A stretch of 14,451 nt of DNA from JAOUFP01 sp947085825 (GTDB taxonomy: Bacteria; Nitrospirota; Thermodesulfovibrionia; Thermodesulfovibrionales; UBA6898). Made by a program: the position numbers and the translations under genes. The stretch lies in assembly GCA_947085825.1 (NCBI GenBank), contig CAMTXX010000105.1, positions 1 through 14,451 of the forward strand, written 5' to 3'. Shown here piece by piece: positions 14,387 to 14,451 of this stretch (positions are counted from its first letter, which is position 1; each line of letters starts with the position of its first letter). Under the pieces are notes generated by a model that did no database searches, had not been told where the DNA came from, and saw only the letters and a list, made by a program, of their open reading frames with translations.

Positions 14387-14446
14387 GTCATTGAGACTTG
14401 TCCGCAATCCTTTTTTTAAGAAAGATTCCCGACAAGCGAGAATGAC
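14387..14446. repeat. Palindromic intergenic repeat, second copy of the GTCATT family
   Basis: The left arm, GTCATTGAGACTTGTCCGCAATC (split as GTCATTGAGA at 14387-14396 and CTTGTCCGCAATC at 14397-14409), matches the reverse complement of 14424-14446 at 17 of 23 positions, around a short T/A-rich loop. Read from the right, it begins GTCATTCTCGCTTGTCGGG. That shares the GTCATTC-CG...TCGGGAATC pattern with the element before rsmE (from 890), so both look like members of one family. It lies in the gene-free tail after the histidine kinase. Confidence 0.7.
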
Positions 14447-14451
14447 AAACC

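Overview
This is a bacterial chromosomal housekeeping region of moderate GC content, with 13 recognisable protein genes. The likely source is a Nitrospirota or Deltaproteobacteria-like anaerobe. That placement is an inference from three things: the stand-alone S-type ArgA with a C-terminal cysteine cluster, the CIRCE/HrcA-controlled heat-shock operon, and the palindromic intergenic repeats of a kind common in those groups. No rRNA, tRNA, CRISPR array, phage gene or transposase gene was seen.

The window is split by a divergent promoter region at about 8001-8206. Everything to its left is on the minus strand and everything to its right is on the plus strand. Reading leftward from the divide come a PAS-GAF-GGDEF diguanylate cyclase, a short coding-like ORF with no normal start codon, a short ArgA-type N-acetylglutamate synthase that starts with TTG, a sigma70-like promoter with a perfect CIRCE operator, and then hrcA-grpE-dnaK-dnaJ and rsmE. 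HrcA binding to CIRCE should repress its own operon. GrpE, DnaK and DnaJ form the complete Hsp70 cycle, and rsmE (16S rRNA methyltransferase) trails behind. Two different palindromic repeats have landed in this operon, one between dnaK and dnaJ and one between dnaJ and rsmE.

Reading rightward is a very tight cluster: rimP, nusA, recG, a 104-residue coiled-coil-like protein, a prepilin peptidase (pilD type) and a PAS histidine kinase. Gaps are 10 bp or less, or the genes overlap, so one transcript is likely. It couples ribosome maturation and transcription elongation (rimP-nusA) to replication-fork repair (recG), then to pilin/pseudopilin processing and a signalling kinase. A hairpin followed by a T-rich run sits just before rimP and may be an attenuator. 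After the kinase there is about 240 bp with no gene, which holds a degenerate C-rich repeat and a second copy of the palindrome family seen before rsmE.

I did not find an obviously new multi-gene system. The most worthwhile leads are the start-less ORF before argA, the rimP leader hairpin, the repeats inside the heat-shock operon, the nusA-recG linkage without infB, and the unrecognised 104-residue protein between recG and pilD.
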